The position numbers and the translations under genes are program-made. From Bacillota bacterium (lineage in GTDB: Bacteria; Bacillota; Clostridia; Christensenellales; CAG-138): 64,000 nucleotides of DNA. Below, piece after piece: positions 49,699 through 57,010 of this stretch. The stretch spans positions 1 to 64,000 of the forward strand of contig JAEWYO010000036.1 of NCBI GenBank assembly GCA_023395595.1, given 5' to 3'. The notes under the pieces were generated by a model. It was not told the DNA's origin, made no database searches, and saw only the letters and a program-made list of their open reading frames with translations. Position 1 is the stretch's first letter; each line of letters starts with the position of its first letter.

Positions 49699-50241
49699 CT
49701 ATGCCTTTGCGCTCTTTCCCGGCCATGTGAGGATCAGCGCAAACGGAATCACGTTGTTCTGCGTCAAGAAACCGCGCATGGTGTCGATATGCTGCTCTTT
49801 CCCCGCGTGCCCGTTGAGAAAGCGAAACTGCGCTTCTCCAGCCGCCGCAGGAGACAGGCTCTCGTCGGCATAAAATGTTACAAAATGAAAGCCGTCCTTG
49901 TGACAATACCAAATGATCCCCGCGCTTGTCCCTTCGGGCAGGCGCGCTTTTTTATTCCAGCGAAACTTCACCGGCATACGATAGCCGTGTTTCTTCAAAT
50001 AGTATCGCAGCCGCAGGATGTCCGTACCCGTGAGCCCGCGGAAAACCGAAAAGCGGATCAGCTCGTCGGCGAGCGTTTTTTCGTCCACACTCAGCCCCAT
50101 CCGCTTGAGAAAGTTGTATTCCGCAATCCAGCCGCAGCCGTTGATGTCGCTCGTAAACGCGCCGTAGCGAATATCCGTCACCCGCGCCTGATCGATGATA
50201 TAGCCGTCTTTGGAATATGGTGTTCTGATTGGTTGATCCAT
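49699..50241 (-). CDS. Hypothetical protein with GCGWIA motif
   Basis: A 180-residue soluble protein I cannot assign. The segment INGCGWIAEYNFLKRMG (near residues 33-49) has the look of a papain-like or C39-like peptidase nucleophile region, and GFHFVTFYADE (near 118-128) could supply the histidine, but this is a motif guess. It lies 162 bases downstream of the TSCPD gene on the same strand. The ribosome binding site (GGTG) is weak. Confidence 0.65.
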   Translation of the reverse strand: MDQPIRTPYSKDGYIIDQARVTDIRYGAFTSDINGCGWIAEYNFLKRMGLSVDEKTLADELIRFSVFRGLTGTDILRLRYYLKKHGYRMPVKFRWNKKARLPEGTSAGIIWYCHKDGFHFVTFYADESLSPAAAGEAQFRFLNGHAGKEQHIDTMRGFLTQNNVIPFALILTWPGKSAKA

Positions 50242-50403
50242 GTGCTTTCACCGCCTGTCTTTGCGCAGGCTGCCTGCGCCGTGTCAGTTGTCGATCCGGC
50301 TCGTTGCGCTGCTCCCGAAGAAATCGCCTCAAACCGATCGAACGATAGCATCATTATAGCGGCTTACGCGCGATTTCACAATTCAAAAACGTTGCGCAAA
50401 CGC

Positions 50404-50661
50404 TTACTTTGTCTCCAATTGCTGCGCGGCGGCGATTGCGCGGGTCAGCTGGTCAGCGCAGGAGGTTTTCTTATAGCCGCATGTGTTGCCGGAGAGCAGC
50501 GCGATCACCCGTTCCGCATCCATCCCTTCCACGAGCTTTGCAATCGCCTTGAGGTTTCCGTTGCAGCCCGCCGTGAAGACGAGGTTGTGAATTTTGCCCT
50601 GCGTCAGGTCAAACTCAATCTTATTTGGGCAAACGCCTTTCGGCGTAAATGAATGTCTCAT
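50404..50661 (-). CDS. TSCPD domain protein
   Basis: An 85-residue TSCPD-domain protein of the stand-alone type common in Clostridia. CPNKIEFDL, FTAGCNGNLKAI, GNTCGYKKTSCADQL are conserved, giving a cysteine set that may bind metal; the domain also occurs at the C-terminus of some ribonucleotide reductases, but the role of the stand-alone protein is unknown. Its start overlaps the acyltransferase stop (ATGA). Confidence 0.85.
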   Translation of the reverse strand: MRHSFTPKGVCPNKIEFDLTQGKIHNLVFTAGCNGNLKAIAKLVEGMDAERVIALLSGNTCGYKKTSCADQLTRAIAAAQQLETK

Positions 50662-52010
50662 GTGTGAGCGGGTTCCCCTTTTGTTGAATTTTCTTGTGTT
50701 AGATCTTTCTGCTGTGCTTGTGTGTCTGCGTCGTCTTCCGCCTCAATCACTTCCAGCGAGACCAGCGGGCCCGGTTCGCGCTTGGGCGGGTGCCAAGCCA
50801 GAATCCGCTTTGCCATCGGATGCTCGATCAGATACGTTGCCGCAATGGCAAGCGCAAACGTTGCCGCAAGGATCAGCGCGGTATACGTCCATTGCCAGAC
50901 GGTATCGCCGGTCATATTCGGCGGCTGCTGCCCCCTCCAGCTCGGAATTCGCCATTCTTTGAATTGAACGGCAATCCATTGATGCCAGATGTAGACGTTA
51001 TATGAAATCAGCGACAAAAAGCGCATAACCTTGTTGGAAAACAGCCAGCGGATGCCGGAGAACGTCAGCGCGGCGGACACGGTGATCAGCGCAAACACCA
51101 GCGAGAGCGAGAAGCGGGTCTGCGCCTGCCAAAGTTGAATCAGCTTCGGCTCCGGCGTCGCCTGCATGATGCCAAACAGCAGCGCAAACCCCGCGACCAA
51201 CCCGGCAAGCGCGAGCGCGGAGAGCTGCGGGCTGCGTTTGAGAAATTTCCCCGCCAGAACGAAGAGGAACGCAAACGCCATTCCGTTTGCAAACACGCCA
51301 AAGAATGCGGGCAGCTGGTTCACCGTCATGCGAATGTTTTCCGGATGCGCCAGCGCGAAGCCGCGCAGATACACCACGGATATGGCGAGCATGCCAAGAT
51401 ACGTCCAAACCGGTTTTTTCGCAAACGCCTTTGCCAGAAACGGAAAAAACACATAGAACTGCATCTCGATGGCAGCCGTCCAGAGTACGCCGTTGATCTT
51501 GTTCGCCAGCAATGTATCCATAAAGAACGTCTGCGTAAACGTCAGCGTCGGCACCAAATCCCCCAGCGCATCCGAAACCGAGCGGTATGCATGCGACGGC
51601 ACGGACACGAGAAAAAAGATCAGCAAAACAGCGACGAAATAGCTCGGCACGATCCGCGCGACGCGTTTTTTATAAAACAGGCGTGTGTCCGGCAGCGGTT
51701 CTTTTTCCAGCGCTGCGCGCGCATACGGCAAAAACAGACAAAATGCAGAGAGAAACAGCAGCCAATCGACAAACAGAAAGCCGGAACGCGGGAGAAAAAA
51801 CAGATTCAGCGTCTGCGGCAAGCCAATGCGCGAAAGAAACGGCAGATCGATATACGGCATGATCCAGTTTTGCTGCCAGAAATGGAACCAGAGCACGCCG
51901 AACACTGCCAGCGCGCGCACGCCATCGAGCACGTCGATGTGCTTTGTGTCAATATTGGTCTGATCCACCGCGATGGTCTGACAAGTGATTGTGTCCGTGA
52001 TTTTTTCCAT
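50658..52010 (-). CDS. Acyltransferase 3 family membrane protein
   Basis: A 450-residue integral membrane acyltransferase of the Acyl_transf_3 (OafA/NodX) family, which O-acylates surface sugars or glycolipids. About ten membrane segments are seen; the conserved early block IDVLDGVRALAVFGVLWFHFW contains the family His, and YFVAVLLI with KKRVARIVPSYF follows. A charged, Asp/Glu-rich cytoplasmic tail ends the protein. The ATG at 52010 is used because the frame further upstream is AT-rich repeat DNA; no good ribosome binding site is visible. Acceptor unknown. Confidence 0.88.
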   Translation of the reverse strand: MEKITDTITCQTIAVDQTNIDTKHIDVLDGVRALAVFGVLWFHFWQQNWIMPYIDLPFLSRIGLPQTLNLFFLPRSGFLFVDWLLFLSAFCLFLPYARAALEKEPLPDTRLFYKKRVARIVPSYFVAVLLIFFLVSVPSHAYRSVSDALGDLVPTLTFTQTFFMDTLLANKINGVLWTAAIEMQFYVFFPFLAKAFAKKPVWTYLGMLAISVVYLRGFALAHPENIRMTVNQLPAFFGVFANGMAFAFLFVLAGKFLKRSPQLSALALAGLVAGFALLFGIMQATPEPKLIQLWQAQTRFSLSLVFALITVSAALTFSGIRWLFSNKVMRFLSLISYNVYIWHQWIAVQFKEWRIPSWRGQQPPNMTGDTVWQWTYTALILAATFALAIAATYLIEHPMAKRILAWHPPKREPGPLVSLEVIEAEDDADTQAQQKDLTQENSTKGEPAHT

Positions 52011-52104
52011 GCGGATAGTGTACCACAACGGTATTTTGCGAAAAAGATGGGTTTTTGTTGTATTTGATCCGCGTTTTTCTACGATGTGTTGTGAAAAAAC
52101 GCGT

Positions 52105-52230
52105 TGCGTACAAATCAATTCGCAAAAATACGTTTACTCGTCTTCAGTCTCTCTGTTGCGTATGATTTGCGTACAAATGAATTCACTAAAATACGGTTGT
52201 CCGTCTTCTTTCTCTCTGCTGCGTGTATTA
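52105..52230. repeat. 63-bp tandem duplication upstream of the aldose epimerase gene
   Basis: Copies start at 52105 and 52168 (period 63) with TGCGTACAAAT and share further blocks to TGCGTRT; the copies have diverged at about a quarter of positions. The second copy ends in the TATAAT (52228-52233) likely used by the epimerase gene. No gene in 52011-52303. Confidence 0.8.
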
Positions 52231-52303
52231 TAATAGAAAAAACATGTTTCCGGCGTGGAGTAAAACGCGCGGTGAACGCATGGATTACGGGAGGTTTGTC
52301 TGC

Positions 52304-53347
52304 ATGAGCGTTTCAGTTTCCGAGTTTGGTCACCTGCCCTCCGGCGAGGCGGTGCTTCGCTATACCATCACCAACAAGCACGGCGCAAGCGCCAGCTTCC
52401 TCAACTATGGTGCGACCTGGCAGAGCATGTTTGTGCCCAACCGTAAAGGCGAGCTCGTCGATGTCGTGCTGGGTTACGACACGATTGAGGATTATCAGAA
52501 GAACTTCATGTTTCTCGGTGCAACCATCGGGCGCGTGGCAAATCGCATCAAGGATGCGCGCTTTACCCTAAACGGCGTGGAATACAAGCTCGCCGCAAAC
52601 AACGGCAATGCCTGTTTGCACGGCGGCGTGGTCGGTTTCGATAAGAAGATTTGGCAGGCGCAAATTGACGGAGACTCCGTCTTCTTCTCGCTCACCAGCC
52701 CGGATGGCGAAGAAGGCTTCCCCGGGGCGCTCTCCGTCGTAGTCATCTACACGCTGGACGAGGAAAACGCGCTCTCGATCCAATATCTGATCAACAGCGA
52801 CCAGGACACGATCCAGAACATGACCAACCACGCATATTTCAACCTTGCGGGTCAGGGTCAGCGGGATATCCTCGGTCAGTTGCTCCAAATCGACGCGGAC
52901 AAGTTCACCCGCATCGATCACGATGTTTTGCCGACCGGCGAAATCGTGCCCGTGTTCGGCACGCCGCTGGACTTCACCAAAGCGAAGCCCATTGGGCGCG
53001 ACATCAAAGCCAAGGCGGAGCAGGTCGATGTTCTGGGCGGCTATGACCACAACTTTGTACTCAAGCACAGATCGGGCGGCGTGGAGAAAATCGCAACGGT
53101 GGTTGATCCCGTCGGCGGCGTGGCGATGGACGTATACACCGATCAGCCGGGTATCCAGCTCTTTACTCCGCCGGATTTTTCCTATATGACCGGCAAGGGC
53201 GGCGTGCAATATGGCGCGCGTCCTTCCTTCTGCCTCGAAACGCAGCATTTCGCAGACGCGATGAACCACGAAAATTTCCCAAGCATCGTTCTGCACGCAG
53301 GCGAGGTGTTTTCCTCCGAAACCATCTATCGCTTCCGGGTGGAATAA
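52304..53347 (+). CDS. galM: Aldose 1-epimerase
   Basis: Mutarotase that interconverts alpha and beta anomers of glucose or galactose. The 347-residue protein has NRIKDARF near residue 77, the catalytic His in TNHAYFNLAGQG (near 180), GGYDHNFVL with the binding His/Asp, and the C-terminal FCLETQHFADAMNH with the catalytic Glu. GGGAGG lies nine bases before ATG 52304, which decides against the longer starts at 52223 and 52280. It is monocistronic, with a terminator after it. Confidence 0.94.
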   Translation: MSVSVSEFGHLPSGEAVLRYTITNKHGASASFLNYGATWQSMFVPNRKGELVDVVLGYDTIEDYQKNFMFLGATIGRVANRIKDARFTLNGVEYKLAANNGNACLHGGVVGFDKKIWQAQIDGDSVFFSLTSPDGEEGFPGALSVVVIYTLDEENALSIQYLINSDQDTIQNMTNHAYFNLAGQGQRDILGQLLQIDADKFTRIDHDVLPTGEIVPVFGTPLDFTKAKPIGRDIKAKAEQVDVLGGYDHNFVLKHRSGGVEKIATVVDPVGGVAMDVYTDQPGIQLFTPPDFSYMTGKGGVQYGARPSFCLETQHFADAMNHENFPSIVLHAGEVFSSETIYRFRVE

Positions 53348-53361
53348 AAAATACGTGTAGC

Positions 53362-53391
53362 AAAAATCCGCCTTTCACGGGCGGATTTTTT
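53362..53391. terminator. Bidirectional terminator after galM
   Basis: AAATCCGCC pairs with GGCGGATTT around a short loop, with T runs on both strands; it serves galM and, on the minus strand, the antitoxin gene. Confidence 0.9.
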
Positions 53392-53435
53392 GATTGCATG
53401 TAAACGTTTTCCCCAACGGCGGGTAGAAAACACGA

Positions 53436-53711
53436 TCAGTCCACTTCCTCATCCGGAAGGGAATCCGCGCCGTCGAACACGCGGCTGAGCCCGTTGCAGC
53501 CCGGCTCATAGTCCATGTGGCGCTCGTGCTCATATTCGCGCACATCCGCGTTGAGCCGCAGATCAAACGGCATGCCGTTGCTGCGAACCGAGGCACGCAA
53601 AAATACCGTCAGCGCGGTGGACAGATTCATCCCCAGTTCGGCATACACTGCTTCCGCTTTGCGCTTGAGTTCGGAATCGACACGAATGTTGATGTTGACC
53701 GACTTCGACAT
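53436..53711 (-). CDS. RelB/DinJ-family antitoxin
   Basis: A 91-residue ribbon-helix-helix protein: VNINIRVDSELKRKAEAVYAELGMNLSTAL is the DNA-binding ribbon and helices (quoted in part, residues 5-34), followed by AVTVFLRASVR-like sequence and a 50-residue acidic tail that would bind a RelE-type toxin. GAGGT precedes the ATG. No toxin gene lies on either side, so the antitoxin is orphan here. It may act as a stand-alone regulator or counter a toxin elsewhere. Confidence 0.85.
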   Translation of the reverse strand: MSKSVNINIRVDSELKRKAEAVYAELGMNLSTALTVFLRASVRSNGMPFDLRLNADVREYEHERHMDYEPGCNGLSRVFDGADSLPDEEVD

Positions 53712-53857
53712 TGCAAATACCTCGTTTCAAAACAAAGATACCATATCGAAAAGAGGTCTGCAACAGGGAAAGTTTTTCGTGTTACAATGTGATTACAATG
53801 TAAATCATTTGCCGTAAATCAGCTATTTCTGAGTTATCAACTCTCGAAGCAGCGCTG

Positions 53858-55084
53858 CTAGACGATCTGAAACAGATAAAACTTCAGATAATCCGTTTCG
53901 GGCACATGCATGAGCGTCGGATGATCCGGCGACTGCCTGCGCGCTTCGATGAGCTTGAGGGCAACGCCCGCATCCCGCGCGGCGGAGAGCAGCATCTTCT
54001 CAAACAGCTCGCTGGGCATAAAATGAGAGCATGAGCACGTCGCCAAATACCCCCCACGCGGCAGCAGCTTCATCGCGTTGTAGTTGATGGTCTTGTATCC
54101 CCGCTCCGCACCCGCGATGGTTTTCCGGCTCTTTGTAAACGCCGGCGGATCGAGAATGATCATATCGTATATATCATGCTTCTCCATGAGCTGCGGCAGC
54201 AGGTCAAACACATCTGCGCAGACAAAATCCATCTTCGCCGTGAGTTCGTTCTTCTCCGCGTTCGCGCGGGCAAGCTCCACCGCCGCCGCAGACACATCCA
54301 CGGCGGTGACATGCGCCGCACCCGCCTTTGCGGCGTTGAGCGCAAACGAGCCCGTATGCGTGAAGCAGTCTAACACGCGCTTTCCGCGCGCGATCTTTGC
54401 CGCGGCGAGGCGGTTGTATTTCTGGTCGAGGAAGAACCCCGTCTTTTGCCCGTTTTCGACATCCACATCGTAGCGAATGCCGTTTTCAACGATCTCGATG
54501 CGCGGGCTCGGCGGTTCCGGCAGAAAGCCCGCGCGATACCAGCCCTTCTCCAGTTTGAGGCCCTCAAGTTCGCGGATGCCGACCTCATTTCGCTCGAATA
54601 TGCCGCGCACCTCGATTCCGTCTTCCTTGAGCAGAGAAACCAGCAGACGATAAAGCATGTCCTTGATGCGCTCTATGCCCACGGAGAGCACCTGGCTCAC
54701 CAGCACATCGTGATAGCAATCGATGGTCAAGCCAGGCAGTCCGTCCGCCTCGCCGAAGATCAGCCGGCAGCAACCGTAGTCCTCGCCCATCGCGGTCTTG
54801 CGATAGTCCAGCGCATAGCGCAGCCTGCGCGAGAAGAATGCTTCGTCGAACTTCTCGTTTGCGTTGCTGGAGAGCAGGCGCAGGCGGATCTTGCTTTGCT
54901 TGCTCAGAAAGCCCGTGCCCAGATATGCGCCTTTTTCGGAAAACGCGTCCACGAGCGTGCCGTTTTCAATCGCGTCTGTGTTGCCGGACACCTCCGTGTC
55001 GTACACCCAGGGATGCCCCGCCTTCACGGAGCCTTCCGCCCGTTTGGATATGGTCAGCCGCGCAAACGCGCGTTCTTGTTTCAT
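53858..55084 (-). CDS. rlmI: 23S rRNA (cytosine) methyltransferase RlmI-type
   Basis: A 408-residue class I rRNA large-subunit methyltransferase. Residues 1-75 form a PUA RNA-binding domain (LTISKRAEGSVKAGHPWVYD), and the C-terminal half the SAM fold with DCFTHTGSFALNAA (motif I), DPPAFTKS and a CSCS motif holding the catalytic cysteine. RlmI makes m5C1962 in E. coli 23S rRNA. Its upstream DNA carries a 75-bp tandem duplication. The ribosome binding site (AGAGAAC) is weak. Confidence 0.92.
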   Translation of the reverse strand: MKQERAFARLTISKRAEGSVKAGHPWVYDTEVSGNTDAIENGTLVDAFSEKGAYLGTGFLSKQSKIRLRLLSSNANEKFDEAFFSRRLRYALDYRKTAMGEDYGCCRLIFGEADGLPGLTIDCYHDVLVSQVLSVGIERIKDMLYRLLVSLLKEDGIEVRGIFERNEVGIRELEGLKLEKGWYRAGFLPEPPSPRIEIVENGIRYDVDVENGQKTGFFLDQKYNRLAAAKIARGKRVLDCFTHTGSFALNAAKAGAAHVTAVDVSAAAVELARANAEKNELTAKMDFVCADVFDLLPQLMEKHDIYDMIILDPPAFTKSRKTIAGAERGYKTINYNAMKLLPRGGYLATCSCSHFMPSELFEKMLLSAARDAGVALKLIEARRQSPDHPTLMHVPETDYLKFYLFQIV

Positions 55085-55085
55085 A

Positions 55086-55234
55086 TGCGTTCTCTTTTCT
55101 CTCTTGCCGTATTTGATTATTTGTGAAGTATGTTTTTTTGCGCCAGATCGAACGAATTTATGCGTTCTCTTCTCTTAATGCCGTATTTGATTATTGGCGA
55201 AGTATGTTTTTCGCGTTTGATCGAACGAATCGGT
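55086..55234 (-). repeat. 75-bp tandem duplication in the rlmI promoter region
   Basis: Copies begin at 55086 and 55161 with TGCGTTCTCTT and share GCCGTATTTGATTATT, GAAGTATGTTTTT and GATCGAACGAAT. It lies directly upstream of the rlmI start on the minus strand, so each copy may carry a promoter or leader. Confidence 0.85.
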
Positions 55235-55264
55235 TTTACTTTTTGCAGCCGATCGCCTGTGCTC

Positions 55265-55579
55265 TTAGCCCTGCGCTTTGCTCGTGTTGGTCAGGAGTTT
55301 TTTGAGCCCCAGGAAAATCAGCGAGGACGTAAAGACATTCAGCGCGCCCGCGAACGCGGCAACCATCAGCACAAACTGGCCCGTATAATCTTCAAACCAG
55401 GAAAAAAAGTAATCGCTTAGCGTGTCCGGCCCAATCTCCACGAAGATCACGATGCTGGTAATCACCAGCAGCAGTACACCAATCGTCAAGCAGATCTTCG
55501 CAATCATCAAAAATACCTTACCGGTTTTTTCAAGCAGGTCTTCAACGACAATTTCTCTGGTCTCAATCTTCTGTTCCAT
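55265..55579 (-). CDS. Small two-helix membrane protein
   Basis: A 104-residue protein of unknown function. Two hydrophobic segments lie near residues 24-48 and 70-92; the N-terminus is charged. The start is taken as ATG 55579 because AGGAG lies seven bases upstream, while the in-frame ATG at 55585 would have a spacing of one base. It is on the same strand as rlmI, upstream of its duplicated promoter region. No motif recognised. Confidence 0.7.
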   Translation of the reverse strand: MEQKIETREIVVEDLLEKTGKVFLMIAKICLTIGVLLLVITSIVIFVEIGPDTLSDYFFSWFEDYTGQFVLMVAAFAGALNVFTSSLIFLGLKKLLTNTSKAQG

Positions 55580-55774
55580 ATGCATTCTCCTATTCTTTCA
55601 TTCGCTTCCAGTCGCGCTATGCGCGCTTCCTGATTTTGATGTTTTCTCTTCGCTGATTATATGCGATTTGAACGCCGAAAAGCAACAAACAAGGGTAGAT
55701 CATCTCAAGTCATACTCTTCGTCCAATATTCGTAAAAATCATCTTACTTGTGCCGCACTTTTTTATTTTTAAGC

Positions 55775-55803
55775 TTTCCCTATTGCTTATTTGGGGCTAT
55801 AAT
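55775..55803 (+). promoter_or_regulatory. corA promoter
   Basis: TTTCCC (55775-55780), 17 bases, perfect TATAAT (55798-55803). Transcription would start near 55810, giving a leader of about 137 bases. No gene in 55586-55774. Confidence 0.62.
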
Positions 55804-55827
55804 GGTAACGAACTCAAGGAAAGGAGT

Positions 55828-55950
55828 GTGATTGGACGGTGGATACCGTTCCCGAACGAAGTACATACATTCGAAAAACAGAAGCGCGCGTTCGGGAAGC
55901 TTCGCTTTCTTGCCGCGCGCGGTAAAGCGAAAGGAGTAACACTGCCATGA
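55828..55950 (+). CDS. Putative corA leader peptide (40 codons)
   Basis: An upstream ORF inside the corA leader: GTG start at 55828 with AAGGA seven bases before it, 40 codons, TGA at 55948-55950 overlapping the corA ATG (ATGA). The peptide begins MIGRWIPFPNEV, is rich in Lys/Arg (KQKRAFGK, ARGKAKG) and ends TLP. It overlaps all three mutually exclusive hairpins of the leader. A comparable leader ORF, corL, controls corA in Salmonella. Translation is inferred, not shown; it could also be a chance ORF. Confidence 0.45.
   Translation: MIGRWIPFPNEVHTFEKQKRAFGKLRFLAARGKAKGVTLP
55849..55936 (+). promoter_or_regulatory. Alternative hairpins in the corA leader
   Basis: Three pairings compete: TTCCCGAACG (55849-55858) with CGTTCGGGAA (55889-55898); GCGCGCG (55884-55890) with CGCGCGC (55914-55920); TTCGCTTT (55901-55908) with AAAGCGAA (55924-55931), the last directly against the AAGGAG ribosome binding site of corA. 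All three stems are perfect. Confidence 0.6.
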
Positions 55951-56888
55951 AGAAGATCTTCAAAACCTTCGAGGCAGAGATGCGGCAGATTACCGAGCCC
56001 GAAAAGGACTGCTGGATCTCGCTCGTCAAACCGACGGAGAAGGAACTTGCCGAGGTAGCGGAACAGTATTGCATCGAGCCGGACGACCTCAGGGCCGCGC
56101 TGGACGAAGAAGAACGTTCCCGCATCGAGCTGGAAGACAACTACACACTCATTCTCGTAGACATCCCCGCCGTGGAAAAAAGCAAGGGCAAGGACATCTA
56201 CACCACGGAGCCTCTGGGCATTATCCTCGCAAAGGACGCAATCATCACCGTCTGTCTCGAAGAAACACCCGTGCTCTACGCCCTCAAGCAAAAGCACGCA
56301 AACGAACTGCGCACGCATATGCGCACACGATTCGTTCTGCAAATCCTCTATCGCAACGCCTCGCTCTATCTGCAATATCTGCGCGTGATCAACAAACTCA
56401 GCGACAAGATTGAGCAGAAGCTGCATGGTTCCACCGAGAACCGCGAGCTTATCGAGCTGCTGGAACTCGAAAAGAGCCTTGTCTACTTCACCACGTCCCT
56501 GCGCTCCAACGAGGTTGTGCTCGAAAAGCTCCTCAAGAGCGACCGTGTGAAGAAGTATCCGGAGGATGAAGACCTGCTGGAAGACGTCATCGTTGAAAAC
56601 CGCCAGGCAATCGAGATGGCGAATATCTACAGCGGCATCCTGAGCGGCATGATGGACGCATTTGCCTCCGTCATCTCCAACAACCTCAACATCGTGATGA
56701 AATTCCTCGCGGTGATGACGATTGTGCTCTCGGTTCCGACGATTATCTTCGCGGCCTATGGCATGAACGTAGCCCCAGAAGGTATGCCGTTTGCGAACAG
56801 CCCGTTCGGATTTTTGATCATCGTGCTGCTTTCGTTTGTGGTGTCCATCGCCGTCGCCGTCTATTTCTTCAAAAAGAAAATGTTCTGA
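55947..56888 (+). CDS. corA: CorA-family magnesium/divalent cation channel
   Basis: A 313-residue CorA-family protein: a large acidic cytoplasmic domain, a long helix, and two C-terminal membrane helices with the gate motif YGMNV near residue 273. It imports Mg2+ (or Co2+, Ni2+, Zn2+ in relatives) down the membrane potential. AAAGGAG lies nine bases before the ATG, and the start overlaps the stop of the upstream leader ORF. A long, T-rich hairpin terminates it. Metal choice is inferred from the family. Confidence 0.93.
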   Translation: MKKIFKTFEAEMRQITEPEKDCWISLVKPTEKELAEVAEQYCIEPDDLRAALDEEERSRIELEDNYTLILVDIPAVEKSKGKDIYTTEPLGIILAKDAIITVCLEETPVLYALKQKHANELRTHMRTRFVLQILYRNASLYLQYLRVINKLSDKIEQKLHGSTENRELIELLELEKSLVYFTTSLRSNEVVLEKLLKSDRVKKYPEDEDLLEDVIVENRQAIEMANIYSGILSGMMDAFASVISNNLNIVMKFLAVMTIVLSVPTIIFAAYGMNVAPEGMPFANSPFGFLIIVLLSFVVSIAVAVYFFKKKMF

Positions 56889-56921
56889 TCACCCCCGGCG
56901 CACAGTTGCCAGCAACCGTAT

Positions 56922-56972
56922 AAAAAAAAGTAAAACGCCTACGGCATTGCGCCGCTAGGTTTTTTACTTTTT
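56922..56972. terminator. Bidirectional terminator of corA and the MBOAT gene
   Basis: A long, imperfect hairpin: AAAAAAAGTAAAA...TTTTTTACTTTTTT arms with an inner GCCTACGGC/GCCGCTAGG-like pairing. Both arms end in A or T runs. Confidence 0.85.
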
Positions 56973-57010
56973 TGGGTTTTATGTATGCTGCTTTTGTGTT
57001 GATTGCGCGG

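Noticed and set aside
53517..53792. Toxin gene overlapping the RelB-type antitoxin
   Set aside because: The plus-strand frame is antisense to the antitoxin, has no RelE-like sequence and no ribosome binding site.
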